NCBI RefSeq assembly: GCF_021245805.1
Contig: NZ_JAJJNF010000009.1
Location: 62,001 to 126,000, forward strand
Source of the DNA: Mangrovimonas futianensis
Lineage (GTDB): Bacteria > Bacteroidota > Bacteroidia > Flavobacteriales > Flavobacteriaceae
DNA: 64,000 nt
Direction: 5' to 3'
The notes beneath the pieces were generated by a model. The model ran no database searches. It had not been told where the DNA came from and worked only from the letters and a program-made list of their open reading frames with translations. This document shows positions 7,776 to 16,545 of this stretch, one piece after another; position 1 is the first letter of the stretch; each line of letters opens with the position of its first letter. Position numbers and translations under genes: made by a program.

Positions 7776-9521
7776 ATGAGGTCAGTTACAAATATTCAAG
7801 TTTTGGATTCTTTTAGAGTAAAGGCTCAATTGGGTTATTTCCTGTTTCATATGTCTTTTTTGTTTTTGGGGTCCTTGTTTTGCGTTCTATTGTTTAGTTG
7901 TGATTCAGGAGTTAAGAATCAAGAACGTAAAAACCTCGGTTTGGAAACAAAATCCCCTGAATTGGTACAAACCGGTTTGGGTGTAATAGAAGGAGAGCGG
8001 TTTGGATCGGTGGTCCGATTTTTAGGGATTCCATATGCTCAAGAGATTTCGGGAGCTAATCGATTTGCTCCTCCAAAGCGCATAAAGCCTTGGGAGGGTG
8101 TTCTATCGGTTAAACAATATGCGGATACAGCACCACAACAAGCAGCAGATCCCACTAGTGGTTCTCCAGTGACACCAGCTTTTGAAGCGCCTAATTATGT
8201 GAAAATAGGAGATCATTGTTTGGCCTTAAACATATGGAAGCCAATTGAGATAAAAGAAAAATTACCAGTTATGGTATGGCTTCATGGTGGAGGCTGGACC
8301 AGCGGGAGTGGCTCATGTAAAATATATGATGGGGAGAACCTTGCCAAAAGAGGAGACGTTATAGTGGTAACCATAAATCATAGATTGGGAGCTTCTGGAT
8401 TAACAGATTTCTCAAGAGTAATAGGAGGCGATTTTGAAAATTCTTCCAATCTGGGGATTCGGGATATCATAGCTGCTTTAGAATGGGTAAAAGATAACAT
8501 TGCAGCCTTTGGAGGTGATGAGAATCTAGTGACGATTTTTGGAGAATCTGGAGGCGGATGGAAAGTAAATACCCTATTAGGAGTCCCATCAGCAAAAGGG
8601 TTATTCCATCGCGCTATTGTTGAAAGTGGTCCTCTAACTCGCTTTTTAACCCCAGAAGAGGCCGATGAAATAGCCAAGAGTGTTCTGGAAGAACTTCAAA
8701 TAAAACCCGGAAATGCAGAAGCATTAAATAGTATTTCTTTTCAAGATGTATTAAAGGCTGAGGCGGCTGTAATGAAAAAGATGCCAATGTCCTTTCAAGC
8801 TCCAGGATTTCCTACGGGATTCTGGCCAGTAATAGATGGAGACATTATTACTGAACATGTTTACGATCAAGAAGCTGCTCCAAGTGGTAAGGATGTTCCG
8901 TTGCTTATTGGGCAAACAGGTACCGAATTCACTTTATTTATGTTAAGGGATAAGGCGGCATATGAGCTTGATGATTCAGGTTTGAAGACGCGTATTATTA
9001 ACATGTTTGGAGAGCTGTTAGCTTCAAAAATTTTGCAAGCTTATAAAAATGACTTTCCTGAATATTCACCATCAGCCTTATGGTTTAGAATTTTTTCAGA
9101 CTATGCTATGGGGGCTTTAAGTTCAGAAATAATGGATGTACGATCAGTTGCTGATGCAGCTCCAGTTTATGCCTATCGTTTTAATTGGCAAACACCTATT
9201 TCTGATGGCAAACTATACTCTCCACATACCATAGAAATCCCTTTTGTATTTGATAATGTAAAGACTGAAGCAGGAATAATCATGACTGGTGGAGGTGAAG
9301 AAGCTAATGAATTGGCAAAAACTGTTTCAAGTGCCTGGGTGGAATTTGCAAAAACAGGAAAGCCATCTTTGGGAAGCGATTCTGAATGGCCTGTTTACAC
9401 TCAAGAAAATCGTGAAAGTATGCATATTGATATACAAAGCGAAGTGAAACCATACATGAATCCTACTATGGTTGAACTATTTCATGATATTTTATGGGAA
9501 CGAGCAGGGTTAAAACAATAA
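7776..9521 (+). CDS. Type-B carboxylesterase, probable lipoprotein
   Basis: 581 residues. A hydrophobic segment ends in the lipobox LLFSC (Cys about 42), so the enzyme is probably anchored to a membrane outside the cytoplasm. An internal ATG at 7851 would give a shorter, more typical lipoprotein signal and may be the true start. The catalytic domain shows the oxyanion loop MVWLHGGGWTSGS, the nucleophile Ser in FGESGGG (about 258), the acid Glu in GQTGTEF (about 384) and the His in YSPHTIEIPF (about 483). That is the full carboxylesterase/para-nitrobenzyl esterase triad. It hydrolyses carboxylic esters; the substrate is unknown. The next gene follows after 37 bp. Confidence 0.92.
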   Translation: MRSVTNIQVLDSFRVKAQLGYFLFHMSFLFLGSLFCVLLFSCDSGVKNQERKNLGLETKSPELVQTGLGVIEGERFGSVVRFLGIPYAQEISGANRFAPPKRIKPWEGVLSVKQYADTAPQQAADPTSGSPVTPAFEAPNYVKIGDHCLALNIWKPIEIKEKLPVMVWLHGGGWTSGSGSCKIYDGENLAKRGDVIVVTINHRLGASGLTDFSRVIGGDFENSSNLGIRDIIAALEWVKDNIAAFGGDENLVTIFGESGGGWKVNTLLGVPSAKGLFHRAIVESGPLTRFLTPEEADEIAKSVLEELQIKPGNAEALNSISFQDVLKAEAAVMKKMPMSFQAPGFPTGFWPVIDGDIITEHVYDQEAAPSGKDVPLLIGQTGTEFTLFMLRDKAAYELDDSGLKTRIINMFGELLASKILQAYKNDFPEYSPSALWFRIFSDYAMGALSSEIMDVRSVADAAPVYAYRFNWQTPISDGKLYSPHTIEIPFVFDNVKTEAGIIMTGGGEEANELAKTVSSAWVEFAKTGKPSLGSDSEWPVYTQENRESMHIDIQSEVKPYMNPTMVELFHDILWERAGLKQ

Positions 9522-9558
9522 TCTAAATACCTAAACTTTAAAAAAATAAATATAGTCT

Positions 9559-10650
9559 ATGAAAATTTATGCTAACAATTTTGTAAACCAATTATACTCT
9601 CTTATTGAAATCAGCCAACAAAAAACAAATGCACAAGTAGGTACTTCTTTAGGGGCGCTCCTAAAAGTATGGCTTCTAATGTTAACGCCACTTTTAGGGA
9701 TAGCGCAAGTGGAAGAGGATTCATTAAAACAGAAAGTAAATAGAGCCATACAGGCAGAGTTTCCTAGAACTAGAAATTTTAATTTGGAATATGACCATTC
9801 ATTTTCTCGAGATTTTGAGTCTGAATTTGCTGATGAAGATTTTACTGAAGGAGCTATTGTGAATCAACAGTCGGTTAATTTTACTGCAAATATCTCTGTA
9901 TTTAGTAAGAACAAATGGCAAGTTTTAGCTTTTGGAAACTATCAGCATTTCCAGTTTGAATTTCAGGATTTGGTTTCCATGTCTGATAATTACCCTATAG
10001 CATTTAGCTCCAATACAAGAGACTATAATTATTATTCGGTTGGAGTAAGTTCAACCTACTACAGTTCACTGTTCAACAAACCTTTTATTTATGTTGGGCG
10101 CCTCATTGCAGATGGTTCCAATAAAGGTTTCGAACGCATTAAAGGATTTGTGAGTGGATCTATTGTTTTAAAAAGGAATGCTCAAACGACTATTACTTTG
10201 GGTCTATTGGCAGTTTTGGATCCTTCGGCACAAATTCCGTTTTCTCCTCTTTTTAGCTATTTTCATAAATTCAAAAACTCGAAATGGGAGTTGGATGTTA
10301 TTTTGCCCCAACGCATTTTAATGAAACGACCTATAGGGGCTAAAAGTAGATTGTCTTTAGGGGGGACATTTGGGGCAGATGCTTTTTATGTCAATTCCGA
10401 TTATACGTATTTGCCAGATACTTATTCTTATAGTCAATTAAAGGTAGATACAGGTATCATTTATGAATATCAAGTTGCCAAAAATGTCATAACTACATTT
10501 AAAGGAGGAATAAGAAATTATATCAGTAATAGATTGACCGAGAAAACGACACAAACGGAAGATTATATTTATAGAAACGATCAAGATGTTACAGGGTATT
10601 TTAATATAGGGGTATCATTCAACCCGTTTCCAATACATGTTGGACAATAA
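9559..10650 (+). CDS. Outer-membrane protein, DUF6268-like
   Basis: 363 residues. The signal sequence lies unusually far in (hydrophobic residues about 34-50, ending GIAQ) behind a long polar N-terminus; no better start is visible. The mature part shows repeated amphipathic strands rich in Tyr and Phe, with GLLAVLDPSAQIPFSPLF and a downstream FGADAFYVNSDYTYLPD segment. This agrees with my recollection of DUF6268 proteins of Bacteroidota, thought to be beta-barrels. Function unknown. It follows the esterase by 37 bp, suggesting co-expression. Confidence 0.65.
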   Translation: MKIYANNFVNQLYSLIEISQQKTNAQVGTSLGALLKVWLLMLTPLLGIAQVEEDSLKQKVNRAIQAEFPRTRNFNLEYDHSFSRDFESEFADEDFTEGAIVNQQSVNFTANISVFSKNKWQVLAFGNYQHFQFEFQDLVSMSDNYPIAFSSNTRDYNYYSVGVSSTYYSSLFNKPFIYVGRLIADGSNKGFERIKGFVSGSIVLKRNAQTTITLGLLAVLDPSAQIPFSPLFSYFHKFKNSKWELDVILPQRILMKRPIGAKSRLSLGGTFGADAFYVNSDYTYLPDTYSYSQLKVDTGIIYEYQVAKNVITTFKGGIRNYISNRLTEKTTQTEDYIYRNDQDVTGYFNIGVSFNPFPIHVGQ

Positions 10651-10701
10651 ATATTTTGCTTTAATATTGTTAAAATAGCGTTAAGGAGACTAGGAGGGTT
10701 A

Positions 10702-10722
10702 GGTTTGATTTTCTTAACTTTG
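10702..10722 (+). promoter_or_regulatory. AraC promoter with one GGTTTGATTTT element
   Basis: TAACTTTG at 10715-10722 is a perfect -7 box only four bases before the AraC start codon, so the transcript should be leaderless or nearly so. GGTTTGATTTT at 10702-10712 fills the spacer where a bound protein would block polymerase. The same element, paired, occurs at 11599/11620 and 20221/20242. Confidence 0.65.
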
Positions 10723-10726
10723 TGAG

Positions 10727-11599
10727 ATGGAAGTAAAAACACAACGTTCAGTATCCCCTTTTAATAGTGAGCTTAAGCTCAAGGGTTTTAATGTTTTTAG
10801 TATAGCAGAGGATAGTAGTGCTACTAAAATCTACAGTCGTAAGGACTTTTATAAAATTTGTCTTTCTACGGGTAAAAGTATCATTCACTATGCAGACAAA
10901 AGCTATGAGCATGAGGGAACCATACTGTTCTTCGGAAACCCACATATTCCATACTCATGGGAAACCATTTCAACTAAATATGAAGGGTATACTTGTCTTT
11001 TTTCTGAGGAGTTTTTAAAACTTTCTGAACGTTCTGAGAGCTTGCAACAATCGCCTTTGTTTAAGATTGGAGGTACTCCCATTTTAAAAATTTCAGAGGA
11101 GCAACGCTTGTTTCTTAATAGTATCTTCTTAAAAATGATGGAGGAACAAGAGGGAGAATATGCCTTTAAGGATGACTTAATGAGGAATTATATTCAATTG
11201 ATGCTTCATGAGGCCATGAAAATGGAACCATCAGACAACTATGAGCAACATGGCAATGCTGCATCCAGATTAACTTCCGTGTTTTTAGAACTTCTTGAGA
11301 GACAGTTTCCCATAGAAACTGCAGATGCTCCATTAAAGCTCACTACGGCTCAGCAGTATGCAGATAGACTTTCGGTTCATGTCAATTATTTAAATCGTGC
11401 AGTAAAGTCTATAACAGGTAAATCTACTTCTACACATATCACAGAGCGTATTGTTAGTGAGGCCAAAGCACTTTTACAATATACCAATTGGAATGTTAGT
11501 GAAGTGGGCTATGCGCTTGGTTTTGAGTATCCTACCTATTTTAACAACTTCTTTAAAAAGCAAACCGGAGTGACTCCTAAGACCGTTAGAGTCGATTAG
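10727..11599 (+). CDS. AraC-family transcriptional regulator (locus I)
   Basis: 290 residues. The sensor half contains the cupin-like IIHYADKSYEHEGTILFFG and IPYSWE. The DNA-binding half has the first helix-turn-helix around TTAQQYADRLSVHVNYLNRAV and the second around WNVSEVGYALGFEYPTYFNNF, ending TGVTPKTVRVD. It reads toward a sugar O-acetyltransferase and a hydrolase. Its ATG lies four bases after a perfect -7 box, and the motif GGTTTGAATTT recurs in its own promoter, across its stop codon and far downstream at 20221. I infer that this protein represses itself and controls those units. Confidence 0.92.
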   Translation: MEVKTQRSVSPFNSELKLKGFNVFSIAEDSSATKIYSRKDFYKICLSTGKSIIHYADKSYEHEGTILFFGNPHIPYSWETISTKYEGYTCLFSEEFLKLSERSESLQQSPLFKIGGTPILKISEEQRLFLNSIFLKMMEEQEGEYAFKDDLMRNYIQLMLHEAMKMEPSDNYEQHGNAASRLTSVFLELLERQFPIETADAPLKLTTAQQYADRLSVHVNYLNRAVKSITGKSTSTHITERIVSEAKALLQYTNWNVSEVGYALGFEYPTYFNNFFKKQTGVTPKTVRVD

Positions 11600-11630
11600 G
11601 TTTGAATATTATAATTTTTGATTTGATTTT
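11599..11630 (+). promoter_or_regulatory. Candidate AraC operator, 21-bp direct repeat
   Basis: GGTTTGAATAT at 11599 and GATTTGATTTT at 11620 start exactly 21 bp apart. The first half begins on the last base of the AraC stop codon. The pair lies 27 bp upstream of a perfect -7 box and closely matches the repeat at 20221-20252. Confidence 0.6.
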
Positions 11631-11657
11631 CGTTATCTCTTAAGCGGTTAACGCCTG

Positions 11658-11665
11658 TACCTTTG
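11658..11665 (+). promoter_or_regulatory. -7 box of the acetyltransferase-hydrolase unit
   Basis: TACCTTTG, a full match to TAnnTTTG, 24 bp before the start codon at 11690. No good TTG is seen at the -33 distance, which fits dependence on an activator. Confidence 0.65.
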
Positions 11666-11689
11666 TATCATAGTTTTTAAGTAGAAATT

Positions 11690-12268
11690 ATGAGCAAATT
11701 GAATACGGAAAACAAGCAAGATATTTTTGATAGAATAAAATCTGGGGAAGTGGTATCATACACAGACCCCGATTTTTATAAACTCGCTTTACAGTCAGAG
11801 CGAGCAATAGGGTTATTGGTAGCTCTTAATGCTTCCAAAACACTAGACGATATCAGAAAGAATCTAAGTGAACTTACAGAGAGCAAGGTAGATGATACGA
11901 CTACCATTTACACCCCATTCAGTATTAATTACGGCAAGAATCTAAAACTTGGTAAAAATATTTTTATCAACCAAAATTGCCAAATGTTGGATTTAGGGGG
12001 AATTACTATAGAAGATGATGTTATGATAGGTCCGCGTGTGAATCTACTTTCTGAAACTCACCCTGTCGAACCGGAACAAAGAGAGGCATTGATTGGCAAA
12101 CCCATTCATATAAAAAAGCATGCTTGGATAGGTGCAGGCGCTACCATTCTTCCAGGGGTTACCGTAGGAGAGCATGCCGTTGTGGCTGCTGGGGCAGTGG
12201 TTTCCAAGGATGTTCCAAGTCGTACCGTTGTTGGGGGTGTTCCAGCCAAAGTAATTAAAACAATCTAA
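11690..12268 (+). CDS. Sugar O-acetyltransferase, maltose/galactoside type
   Basis: 192 residues. An N-terminal helical cap (DPDFYKLALQSERAIGLLVALN) precedes a left-handed beta-helix of hexapeptide repeats (residues about 75-190). The active-site His is in LSETHPVEPEQRE, and the ending GGVPAKVIK is typical. It transfers acetyl from acetyl-CoA to a sugar hydroxyl, in the family of MAA/LacA/NodL; the real acceptor is unknown. It lies 11 bp from the following hydrolase, indicating an operon. The promoter has a perfect -7 box and a 21-bp-spaced repeat, so control by the preceding AraC gene is likely. Confidence 0.9.
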   Translation: MSKLNTENKQDIFDRIKSGEVVSYTDPDFYKLALQSERAIGLLVALNASKTLDDIRKNLSELTESKVDDTTTIYTPFSINYGKNLKLGKNIFINQNCQMLDLGGITIEDDVMIGPRVNLLSETHPVEPEQREALIGKPIHIKKHAWIGAGATILPGVTVGEHAVVAAGAVVSKDVPSRTVVGGVPAKVIKTI

Positions 12269-12279
12269 AACAAATCAAA

Positions 12280-13323
12280 ATGAGAAATATCATATTAATA
12301 ACTATGGCCATGATGTTTTCCTTAACGGGAACCATAGGTCAAACAAATAAAAAATTAAAAAACATGAGTGCAACAGCAGAACATTATACGTTTACGTTAA
12401 GTGATAACGTAACCAGAGAGAAAGTAACATTTAAAAATCGCTACGGGATTACATTAGCTGGTGATTTATACACACCAAAAAATAGTGAAGGGAAATTAGC
12501 TGCCCTAGCCATTAGTGGTCCTTACGGAGCTGTCAAAGAGCAAGCTTCAGGATTATATGCCAATCAAATGGCAGAACGTGGATTCGTGGTTCTTGCTTTC
12601 GATCCGTCCTATACGGGTGAAAGTGGCGGAGAGCCTCGTCACGTGGCATCACCTGATATTAATACAGAAGATTTTAGTGCTGCTATTGATTTTCTAGGAT
12701 TGCAAAACCAAGTTGATAGAGAAAAAATAGGGATCATCGGGATATGCGGTTTTGGAGGATTTGCGCTTAATGCAACAGCAGTAGACAAGCGTGTTAAAGC
12801 CGTGGCAACAACTAGTATGTATGATATGTCAAGGGTTACAGCGCAAGGATATTTTGATTCCATGACACCAGAACAACGCAGTCAAATGTTGGAGCAAATG
12901 AGCCAACAACGTTGGGTGGATGCTGAGAATGGAACATCGGAATTATCAGGTTTAGGATTGCCAGAGAAAATAACTGGTGAAGAACCAGAATTTGTACAAG
13001 GTTACTTTAATTACTACAAAACTGAAAGAGGTTTTCACCCTCGCTCTATTAATTCAAATAGTTCTTGGACAAAAACCAATGGGTTTTCTCTTATGAATAT
13101 GCCAATTTTGACCTACATCAAAGAGATTTCACCCAGACCAATTTTGATAATTGCCGGTGAAAATGCACACTCCAGATATTTCAGTGAAGATGCCTACAAA
13201 GCAGCTAGTGAACCTAAGGAACTTATGATTATTCCAGGTAAAGTTCACACCGATTTATATGATCAATTGGATGTGATTCCATTTGACAAGTTGGAATCCT
13301 TTTTTACCGAAAATCTAAAATAA
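12280..13323 (+). CDS. Exported alpha/beta hydrolase with Cys nucleophile (YcjY/DLH-like)
   Basis: 347 residues. A signal peptide is likely (MRNIILITMAMMFSLTGTIGQ). The fold continues with VTFKNRYGITLAGDLYTP, ISGPYG and FDPSYTGESGGEPR. The nucleophile elbow reads GICGFGG (about residues 154-160), with Cys where lipases have Ser, as in dienelactone hydrolase and YcjY-type proteins. His in PGKVHTDLYD (about 322) is the probable general base. The substrate is unknown. It is the second gene of a two-gene unit with the O-acetyltransferase and ends at a terminator hairpin. A second possible start (MSATAEHYTF, ATG 12364) would give a cytoplasmic form. Confidence 0.87.
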   Translation: MRNIILITMAMMFSLTGTIGQTNKKLKNMSATAEHYTFTLSDNVTREKVTFKNRYGITLAGDLYTPKNSEGKLAALAISGPYGAVKEQASGLYANQMAERGFVVLAFDPSYTGESGGEPRHVASPDINTEDFSAAIDFLGLQNQVDREKIGIIGICGFGGFALNATAVDKRVKAVATTSMYDMSRVTAQGYFDSMTPEQRSQMLEQMSQQRWVDAENGTSELSGLGLPEKITGEEPEFVQGYFNYYKTERGFHPRSINSNSSWTKTNGFSLMNMPILTYIKEISPRPILIIAGENAHSRYFSEDAYKAASEPKELMIIPGKVHTDLYDQLDVIPFDKLESFFTENLK

Positions 13324-13330
13324 AATGACA

Positions 13331-13355
13331 AGGCCCATATGGGCTTTGTTTTTCT
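13331..13355 (+). terminator. Rho-independent terminator
   Basis: The palindrome AGGCCCATATGGGCTT is followed by TGTTTTT, eight bases after the hydrolase stop codon. It closes the 11690-13323 unit. Confidence 0.75.
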
Positions 13356-13370
13356 AATATCTATTGAAAG

Positions 13371-13853
13371 ATGTCAGCAATCAATAACATTATGAAGACG
13401 ATTTTAGTCCTATTCCTTTTGGGGTGTTTGGGATTTTGGTTTTTTAGAACAAAACCAGTAGAGAAGACATCTTTTCATTACATAAACATACAAGATATGA
13501 AGTTGAAAATTACTTTTTCAGATACGGAGTTATCGGCCACGATTTACGATAATCCCACAGCTAGGGATTTTGTCTCGTTACTTCCCTTAACCATAGAATT
13601 AGAAGATTATGCCAATACTGAGAAAATATTCTATCCTGAAAGAAAACTAACGTCTGAGGGAGCTCCAAATGGCTATCAACCTTCAAAAGGTGATATAACC
13701 TATTATGCACCTTGGGGCGATGTGGCCATATTTTATAAGGATTTTGGTCCTGCTAGCGGTCTTATTAGCTTAGGAACGATAGATGGTAATGGTATTGACT
13801 TGCTAAAGAAGGTGGGAAAGGAACCCGTAACTTTTGAGTTGGTGAAAAATTAA
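13371..13853 (+). CDS. Membrane-anchored cyclophilin-like domain protein
   Basis: 160 residues. A hydrophobic segment (TILVLFLLGCLGFWFF, about residues 8-23) exports or anchors it; LLGC could serve as a lipobox. The rest (KLKITFSDTELSATIYDNP, FVSLLPLTIELEDYANTEKI, GDITYYAPWGDVAIFYKDFG) matches the cyclophilin-like fold (PF18050-type) common in bacteria, whose members have no proven prolyl isomerase activity. An alternative start at ATG 13392 would shorten the N-terminus by seven residues. It follows the terminator by 16 bp and precedes the oxidoreductase run by 12 bp, so it is probably the first gene of that long unit. Confidence 0.8.
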   Translation: MSAINNIMKTILVLFLLGCLGFWFFRTKPVEKTSFHYINIQDMKLKITFSDTELSATIYDNPTARDFVSLLPLTIELEDYANTEKIFYPERKLTSEGAPNGYQPSKGDITYYAPWGDVAIFYKDFGPASGLISLGTIDGNGIDLLKKVGKEPVTFELVKN

Positions 13854-13865
13854 TAAATAATACAA

Positions 13866-14960
13866 ATGAGCAAAACAAAAATTAAAGTTGGATTTATTGG
13901 GTTGAATCCTGGGAGTCATTGGGCTGCGACGGCTCATCTTCCTGCATTAAAAGCCTTGTCAAACACATTTGAGGTAGTAGGTGTGGCTAATAGTAGTTTG
14001 GAAAGTGCAGAGCGTACCGCAGAAGCACTAAATTTAAAATATGCCTTTGAAAATTATGAAAAATTAGTCCAATCACCTGACATTGATTTGGTAGTGGTTA
14101 CTGTAAAGGTGCCTTATCATTTTGAGTTAATTCAAGCTGCTTTAGAAGCAGGTAAACATGTTTATTCGGAATGGCCATTGGGTAATGGATTGGAAGAAGC
14201 GCAAAAGTTAGAGGCTTTGGCGAAAGATAAAGGTGTTGTGGCCGCTATTGGAACTCAAATGCGTTATGCTCCTGAAATTACTTATTTAAAACAACTGTTA
14301 GAGGATGGTTTTGTTGGTAAAGTACTATCCACAACACTTATAGGTACAGGTGGCAACTGGGCAAATGAAACACTCTCAGAATATTATTATTTGTTTGATA
14401 AAGAGAATGGGGCTTCTATGTTGGAAATTCCTTTAACCCATACATTAGTTGGACTAACAGAGGTCTTAGGTGGAATTGATAAGGTCTCCGCCAACATGTT
14501 CAGTAATTTTGACCAAGTTAAAATTACTGAAACAGGAGAAGTAAAACCGAAAACAACCGAGGATCAAATCATGCTTCAAGGTCGTTTAAAAAGTGGAGCA
14601 GCTCTCTCAGTTCACTACAGGGGAGGGGTATCCAAGGGAACCAATTTGTTATGGGAAATTAACGGAACCGAAGGAGATATTCAAATAACTGCCGATAGTG
14701 GCCATGGGCAAATGGCACAATTGAAAATTTCTGGAGCGAAATCTACCGATGAGAAGGGGCTAAAACCAATGCATCCATCCGACGCAGTTTACGAGGGTTG
14801 GCCAAAATTTCCCGGAGCTCGTAATATCGGGCACATTTATAAGCGTATTGCAGAAGACATTTTAACAGGATCTCATAAGGCTCCAAATTTTTGTGATGGT
14901 TTGAAATGGCATGAACTTATTGAATTTATCAAACAATCTGCTCAAAATAATAACAAATAA
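13866..14960 (+). CDS. Gfo/Idh/MocA oxidoreductase, Gal80-like
   Basis: 364 residues, cytoplasmic. The Rossmann motif is GFIGLNPGSHW near residue 9, followed by AHLPALKAL. The usual EKP motif is replaced by SEWPLGNGL near residue 101, as in the Gal80-like branch. The C-terminal alpha/beta domain includes IPLTHTLVGL. Such proteins oxidise or reduce sugars or inositols with NAD(P), or in Gal80 act as sensors. The substrate is unknown, and loss of the Lys of EKP makes catalysis less certain. It is followed after only 2 bp by the nitroreductase gene. Confidence 0.88.
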   Translation: MSKTKIKVGFIGLNPGSHWAATAHLPALKALSNTFEVVGVANSSLESAERTAEALNLKYAFENYEKLVQSPDIDLVVVTVKVPYHFELIQAALEAGKHVYSEWPLGNGLEEAQKLEALAKDKGVVAAIGTQMRYAPEITYLKQLLEDGFVGKVLSTTLIGTGGNWANETLSEYYYLFDKENGASMLEIPLTHTLVGLTEVLGGIDKVSANMFSNFDQVKITETGEVKPKTTEDQIMLQGRLKSGAALSVHYRGGVSKGTNLLWEINGTEGDIQITADSGHGQMAQLKISGAKSTDEKGLKPMHPSDAVYEGWPKFPGARNIGHIYKRIAEDILTGSHKAPNFCDGLKWHELIEFIKQSAQNNNK

Positions 14961-14962
14961 TC

Positions 14963-15601
14963 ATGGCTTTATTAGATGATTTGAAATGGCGTTATGCTAC
15001 TAAAAAATATAACCCTTCAAAAAGGGTGTCAGAAGAAAAAATAGATAAAATTATTGAAGCCGCCAGATTAGCGCCTTCTTCATACGGGATTCAGCCTGTA
15101 AGGGTAGTTTGCGTGAGTAATCAAGAAATTAAAAAATATATGGTACCCGTGGCTTGGAATCAAAGAATTATAGCAGATTGTTCTCATGTGTTGGTTTTTG
15201 CTGCATGGGATAATTATACACCCGAACGGGTAACCAATATGTTTGATGTGACCACCAATGAAAGAGAAATCCCTCAAGGGTCGGCTTTTGGTTCTAATAC
15301 CGATAACATTGCGAATTCCCATTATAAAATGTCAACAGAGGAAACCATCCGGGATACTGAAAGACAAGCGTGTATTGCATTTGGCCTAGCCATTGCACAG
15401 GCTGCTGAGCTTAAGGTAGATGCTACTCCCATGGGAGGCTTTGACAAATTCGCTTTGGATGATATGTTGGGGTTAAATGAAAAAGGACTCAAGAGTGTTT
15501 ATTTATTAGCACTTGGGTACCGAGAATCAGAGGGCGATTGGATGGTAAATCAAAAAAAAGTAAGAACACCTAAAGAGGATTTTGTACTAAAATTGAATTA
15601 A
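14963..15601 (+). CDS. Nitroreductase-family FMN oxidoreductase
   Basis: 212 residues, cytoplasmic, usual family length. The N-terminal signature RYATKKYNPSK and EAARLAPSSYGIQPVRVV bind FMN phosphate. ERQACIAFGLAIAQAAEL and TPMGGFDKF are further conserved blocks. It reduces nitroaromatics, quinones or flavins with NAD(P)H (NfsB/DrgA type); the physiological acceptor is not known. It lies 2 bp behind the Gal80-like gene and 11 bp before the DUF2911 gene, so it is part of an operon. Confidence 0.92.
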   Translation: MALLDDLKWRYATKKYNPSKRVSEEKIDKIIEAARLAPSSYGIQPVRVVCVSNQEIKKYMVPVAWNQRIIADCSHVLVFAAWDNYTPERVTNMFDVTTNEREIPQGSAFGSNTDNIANSHYKMSTEETIRDTERQACIAFGLAIAQAAELKVDATPMGGFDKFALDDMLGLNEKGLKSVYLLALGYRESEGDWMVNQKKVRTPKEDFVLKLN

Positions 15602-15612
15602 CAATAATACAC

Positions 15613-16485
15613 ATGAAAAGAATACAATTACTATTAATATTTGCTTTTATGCTTGGAACTGTTGGTTTTGCGCAAATTACTGTACCATCACCAAGTCCAG
15701 CAGCTTCAGTTTATACCCGAGTTGGTTTAACAGATGTTACCATTGATTATTTTAGACCTAAGGTTAGGGGACGTAAGATTTTTGGATCGGATGATGCCGC
15801 ACTTTTGGCTTATGGCGCTTTATGGCGTACAGGTGCTGGAGATGGGGCAGTGGTTACTTTTTCCACTGATGTGACCATGAAAAACCAATCAATAAAGGCA
15901 GGTAAGTATTTAATATTGACCATCCCTGACGATAAAGACTGGACTTTTATTTTATATAAAGACCTCAATATCGATGGTGCTAATTTAAGTGGGAATTTCA
16001 AGGAAGAAGAGGTGGCATTTAAGACCAAAGTAACTGCATATAAAACAAAAGAGGAAGTACAGTCTTTAAGCTTTCAAATAAGTAATATTAGTGATGATAA
16101 CACTTCAGCTAATATTGAATTTGCATGGGCAAACGTAGGGTTTAAGGTGCCGTTTCAAGTTGTATTTGATGATGTTGTTATGGATGATATTGCAGCCAAA
16201 ACAGTAGTAGAGCCTATTAATTATATTAAGGCGGCAAGGTATTATTTAGAGTATGATAAAGATTTGGAACAAGCGCTTACTTGGGTGAATACCTATCTGG
16301 AAATGGAAGGTCATGATACCCACTTTTGGTACATGTACTTAAAAGTACAAATATTAGCAAAGATGAATAGAAAAAATGAGGCTATAGATGTAGCCGAGAA
16401 ATCCATAGCATTGGCAAAGAAAAGTGCTCGTGGAGATTTAGGCTATATCAAAAGAAATCAAGCTATTATAGATTCATTTGAATAA
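15613..16485 (+). CDS. DUF2911 family secreted protein
   Basis: 290 residues with a signal peptide ending GFAQ (about residue 21). Residues about 25-180 carry the DUF2911 pattern: SVYTRVGLTDVTIDYFRPKV, ALWRTGAGDGAVV and a Trp-rich WTFILYKD segment. The C-terminal 90 residues are helical (AARYYLEYDKDLEQALTWV, KMNRKNEAIDVAEKSIALA) and look like a tetratricopeptide pair. The family is common in Bacteroidota and has no proven function. Gaps of 11 bp upstream and 60 bp downstream place it in the long co-directional unit. Confidence 0.88.
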   Translation: MKRIQLLLIFAFMLGTVGFAQITVPSPSPAASVYTRVGLTDVTIDYFRPKVRGRKIFGSDDAALLAYGALWRTGAGDGAVVTFSTDVTMKNQSIKAGKYLILTIPDDKDWTFILYKDLNIDGANLSGNFKEEEVAFKTKVTAYKTKEEVQSLSFQISNISDDNTSANIEFAWANVGFKVPFQVVFDDVVMDDIAAKTVVEPINYIKAARYYLEYDKDLEQALTWVNTYLEMEGHDTHFWYMYLKVQILAKMNRKNEAIDVAEKSIALAKKSARGDLGYIKRNQAIIDSFE

Positions 16486-16545
16486 ATATATACATGTCTC
16501 ATAAATTAATCTCAGATTAAACTATGGGAGATATTGTTGAAAACT

